Assembly: GCF_013004065.1 (NCBI RefSeq)
Contig: NZ_CP053084.1
Coordinates: 3,100,001-3,164,000, forward strand
Length of the DNA: 64,000 nucleotides
Reading direction: 5' to 3'
Source of the DNA: Limnobacter sp. SAORIC-580
Lineage (GTDB): Bacteria > Pseudomonadota > Gammaproteobacteria > Burkholderiales > Burkholderiaceae_B
The notes beneath the pieces are model-generated. The model had not been told where the DNA came from, did no database searches, and saw only the letters and a list, made by a program, of their open reading frames with translations. Shown one piece after another: positions 61,774 through 64,000 of the stretch (positions are counted from its first letter, which is position 1; every line of letters starts with the position of its first letter). The translations under genes and the position numbers were made by a program.

Positions 61774-63981
61774 ATGAGCATTGTTACCAAGGTTTCTCGT
61801 CGCGACTTCTTGAAAGCAGGCGCCGGTTTAACACTCGCAGTCAGCATTCCCTCTGTATTTGCCAACAACAAACTGAAAGCCGGTGGCCCAGGCCTGGCTG
61901 GCAGTGCGGTTGAAGCAGGCAACTTTGCCCCCAATGCCTTTGTAACCATTGGCAGCGACAACACAGTTACTGTTATTTCCAAACACCTGGAAATGGGTCA
62001 AGGCGTGTACACCGGCCTTGCCACCCTGGTGGCCGAGGAATTGGATGCCGATTGGTCCACAGTCAAAGTGGAAGGCGCAGGCGCCAGTACCAAGCACTAC
62101 AACAACCTGTTTTGGGGTGCGCAAGGCACTGGCGGCAGTACCGCAATTGCCAATTCATTTGAACAAATGCGCACGGCGGGCGCCACCGCCCGCGCCATGT
62201 TGGTAAACGCCGCAGCTGCGCAATGGAAAGTACCTGCCCGTGAAATTACGGTGAGCAACAGTGTTGTGTCGCACGCGAAAAGCAATCGCAAGGCCACTTT
62301 TGGCGAGTTGGCCGAAGCGGCCAGCGAGCAAACTGTGCCGGGCGAAGTCAATTTGAAAGACCCGAAAGATTTCAAACTGATTGGCAAAACAGCACCCCGC
62401 AAAGACAGCACTGCAAAAACCAATGGCACCGCGATGTTTACGCAAGACATGAAATTGCCAGGCATGCTGGTGGCTGTAGTTGCGCACCCGCCCAAGTTTG
62501 GCGGCACCGTGAAGAACGTAGACGACAAAGCAGCACGTGCTATTGCAGGTGTATCGGATGTGGTCACCATTCCCAGTGGTGTAGCAGTGCTGGCGACCAA
62601 TTACTGGACTGCAAAAAAAGGGCGCGACGCACTGAATATTGAGTGGGATTTGTCCACGGCTTACAAGGGCAGCAGCGAACAAATTGCCGTCGACTACACC
62701 AAGCTGCTGGGCAAACGCGGCACCGTTGTTCGGCAAGATGGTGACACCGAAAGTCAATTCGCGCGCAGCGAACGAACCTTTGAATCCGACTATCACTTCC
62801 CTTTTCTTGCGCATGCCTCAATGGAGCCTTTGAACTGCCTCATTAAACTGGACAGGGACAGCGCCGAGGTGTGGAACGGCGAACAAATGCAAACTGCCGA
62901 TCAGGCCGCTGTGGCCGGGGTGTTGGGCCTTGACCCCGAAAAAGTGAAATTGAACATGCTGTATGCTGGCGGCAGCTTTGGCCGCCGAGCCAACCCGCAA
63001 GCTGATTACCTGGTTGAAACCGCCCACATTGTGAAAGCCATTGGCGGCAAAGCGCCGGTGAAACTGGTGTGGAGCCGGGAAGACGACATGAAGGGCGGCT
63101 ACTACCGCCCGGTGTACGCACACCGCTTGCGGGCAGCCTTGGGCAAAAATGGTTTGCCGGTGGCCTGGGAAAACCGCATTGTGGGCCAGTCCATTGCGAA
63201 GGGATCGCCCTTCGAAGGCTTCCTGGTGAAAGACGGTGTGGATGCCACTTCTGTGGAAGGTTCATCCAATCTTCCTTACCAAATTCCGAACATGCTGGTG
63301 GATTTACACACCACCAATGAACAGGTTCGCGTACCCATTCAGTGGTGGCGTGCAGTGGGTTCCACCCACACCGCCTATGCCACCGAAGTATTTGTTGATG
63401 AACTGGCCGTTCAAGCCAAACAAGACCCGGTTAAATATCGGGCCACCCTGTTGACCAGGCACCCCCGCCACGCAGGTGTACTGAAACTGGTGGCTGAAAA
63501 AGCCGGTTGGAACAAGCCGCTTGCGCCTGCAGGTGACGGTGCCAAACGCGGACGCGGCATTGCTGTGCATGAATCATTCAATAGTTTTGTGGCACAGGTT
63601 GTTGAAGTAACCGTTCAGAAAGACAGGAACTTCAAGGTAGACCGCGTGGTGTGCGCAGTAGACTGCGGCGTGGTGGTAAACCCCGACGTGGTGAAAGCGC
63701 AAATGGAGGGCGGAATTGGGTTTGCCCTGGCCGCTGCACTGACTGGTGAAATCACCTTGAAAGACGGCGAAGTTCAGCAGTCGAACTACCACGACTACCC
63801 AGTGTTGCGCATCAACGAAATGCCCAAGGTCGAAGTGCACATGGTTCAGTCTGGTGAAAAGCCAACCGGTGTGGGCGAACCCGGGGTTCCACCATTGGCA
63901 CCGGCATTGGCCAACGCCTTGTTCAATGCAACCGGCAAGCGCATTCGCAAACTGCCGATTGGTGAACAACTGAAAGCGTAA
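61774..63981 (+). CDS. iorB: Isoquinoline 1-oxidoreductase-like molybdopterin subunit, Tat-exported
   Basis: 735 residues. Twin-arginine signal VSRRDFLKAGAGLTLAVSIP at the start, so the complex is likely periplasmic. Xanthine dehydrogenase molybdenum-binding domains follow: HLEMGQGVYTGLATLVAEEL, FWGAQGTGGSTAIANSFEQM, FPFLAHASMEPLNCLIKLDR, LYAGGSFGRRANPQADYLVE, WWRAVGSTHTAYATEVFVDE, and GEPGVPPLAPALANALFNAT with the conserved catalytic Glu near GVGEPG. Start 13 bases after iorA stop, RBS AAGGAGA. Oxidises an N-heterocycle or aldehyde at the molybdenum centre. Inserts its cofactor with help of chaperones not in the window. Confidence 0.92.
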   Translation: MSIVTKVSRRDFLKAGAGLTLAVSIPSVFANNKLKAGGPGLAGSAVEAGNFAPNAFVTIGSDNTVTVISKHLEMGQGVYTGLATLVAEELDADWSTVKVEGAGASTKHYNNLFWGAQGTGGSTAIANSFEQMRTAGATARAMLVNAAAAQWKVPAREITVSNSVVSHAKSNRKATFGELAEAASEQTVPGEVNLKDPKDFKLIGKTAPRKDSTAKTNGTAMFTQDMKLPGMLVAVVAHPPKFGGTVKNVDDKAARAIAGVSDVVTIPSGVAVLATNYWTAKKGRDALNIEWDLSTAYKGSSEQIAVDYTKLLGKRGTVVRQDGDTESQFARSERTFESDYHFPFLAHASMEPLNCLIKLDRDSAEVWNGEQMQTADQAAVAGVLGLDPEKVKLNMLYAGGSFGRRANPQADYLVETAHIVKAIGGKAPVKLVWSREDDMKGGYYRPVYAHRLRAALGKNGLPVAWENRIVGQSIAKGSPFEGFLVKDGVDATSVEGSSNLPYQIPNMLVDLHTTNEQVRVPIQWWRAVGSTHTAYATEVFVDELAVQAKQDPVKYRATLLTRHPRHAGVLKLVAEKAGWNKPLAPAGDGAKRGRGIAVHESFNSFVAQVVEVTVQKDRNFKVDRVVCAVDCGVVVNPDVVKAQMEGGIGFALAAALTGEITLKDGEVQQSNYHDYPVLRINEMPKVEVHMVQSGEKPTGVGEPGVPPLAPALANALFNATGKRIRKLPIGEQLKA

Positions 63982-63993
63982 AGGAGCAGCAAC

Positions 63994-64000
63994 ATGGAAA
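63994..64000 (+). CDS. Start of another gene, cut by window end
   Basis: ATGGAAA follows an AAGGAGCAGCAAC ribosome binding site, 12 bases after iorB. A further gene of the same transcript begins here. Only two codons are visible, so no product can be given; a cofactor-insertion protein or a cytochrome subunit would be usual in this place. Confidence 0.55.

Overview
The window looks like chromosomal DNA of a betaproteobacterium, most likely order Burkholderiales. Supporting signs are a beta-type AceK, a DksA that has lost most zinc cysteines, the rsmI/yraN/diaA/BON-lipoprotein neighbourhood, ExoD, NnrU, a RegB/RegA pair and moderate GC. Gene content and base use would fit Limnobacter, but that is a guess without a database search. 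Gene density is high. I see no rRNA, tRNA, CRISPR array, prophage or intact insertion sequence.

Layout. 1-3.5 kb: a response regulator between two paralogous membrane histidine kinases. 3.5-18.1 kb: leucine/isovalerate catabolism (liuB-liuC-liuD-liuE behind a DsbA-like isomerase; liuA lies apart at 17-18 kb), with ExoD, a small exported repeat protein, a Baeyer-Villiger-type monooxygenase, a nitroreductase, AceK and an exported alpha/beta-hydrolase in between. Liu enzymes yield acetyl-CoA and acetoacetate, and AceK sets the isocitrate branch point for growth on such C2 units. 18.2-27.2 kb: metallo-beta-lactamase-fold hydrolase, COG0523 GTPase, dksA, an unusual 39-residue-repeat protein, then rsmI diverging from yraN-diaA-dolP-thioredoxin, hslR and a malate/tartrate dehydrogenase.

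27.2-39.6 kb: a minus-strand type VI secretion cluster, tssA-tssB-tssC-hcp-hcp-tssE-tssF-tssG-clpV, ending in a caspase-like protein whose start overlaps clpV and a lipoprotein. The membrane complex (tssJKLM), VgrG and PAAR are not in the window. 39.7-50.7 kb: redox and stress genes (glutathione reductase, a VTT-domain/flavin-reductase fusion, extradiol dioxygenase, lipoprotein Nudix hydrolase, ZIP transporter, EgtB/SenA-like enzyme, OxyR), then a GntR regulator with a clear operator ahead of a fatty-acid-hydroxylase-family enzyme and NnrU. 50.8-60.2 kb: Na+/H+ antiporter, two TonB receptors, a RegB/RegA system and a PepSY membrane protein; two RegA/RegR-like palindromes sit in front of the second receptor and the PepSY gene. 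60.3-64 kb: LysR regulator diverging from a two-subunit molybdenum hydroxylase.

Non-coding highlights are three copies of one dispersed element with CCCAATCGGC-type inverted ends (near 13.5, 20.9 and 41.5 kb), and a separate 171-bp element with perfect 22-bp inverted ends at 58.5 kb. The least explained items are the tandem-repeat protein at 21.3 kb, the T6SS-coupled caspase-like protein, the RegA-like sites and the two repeat elements.
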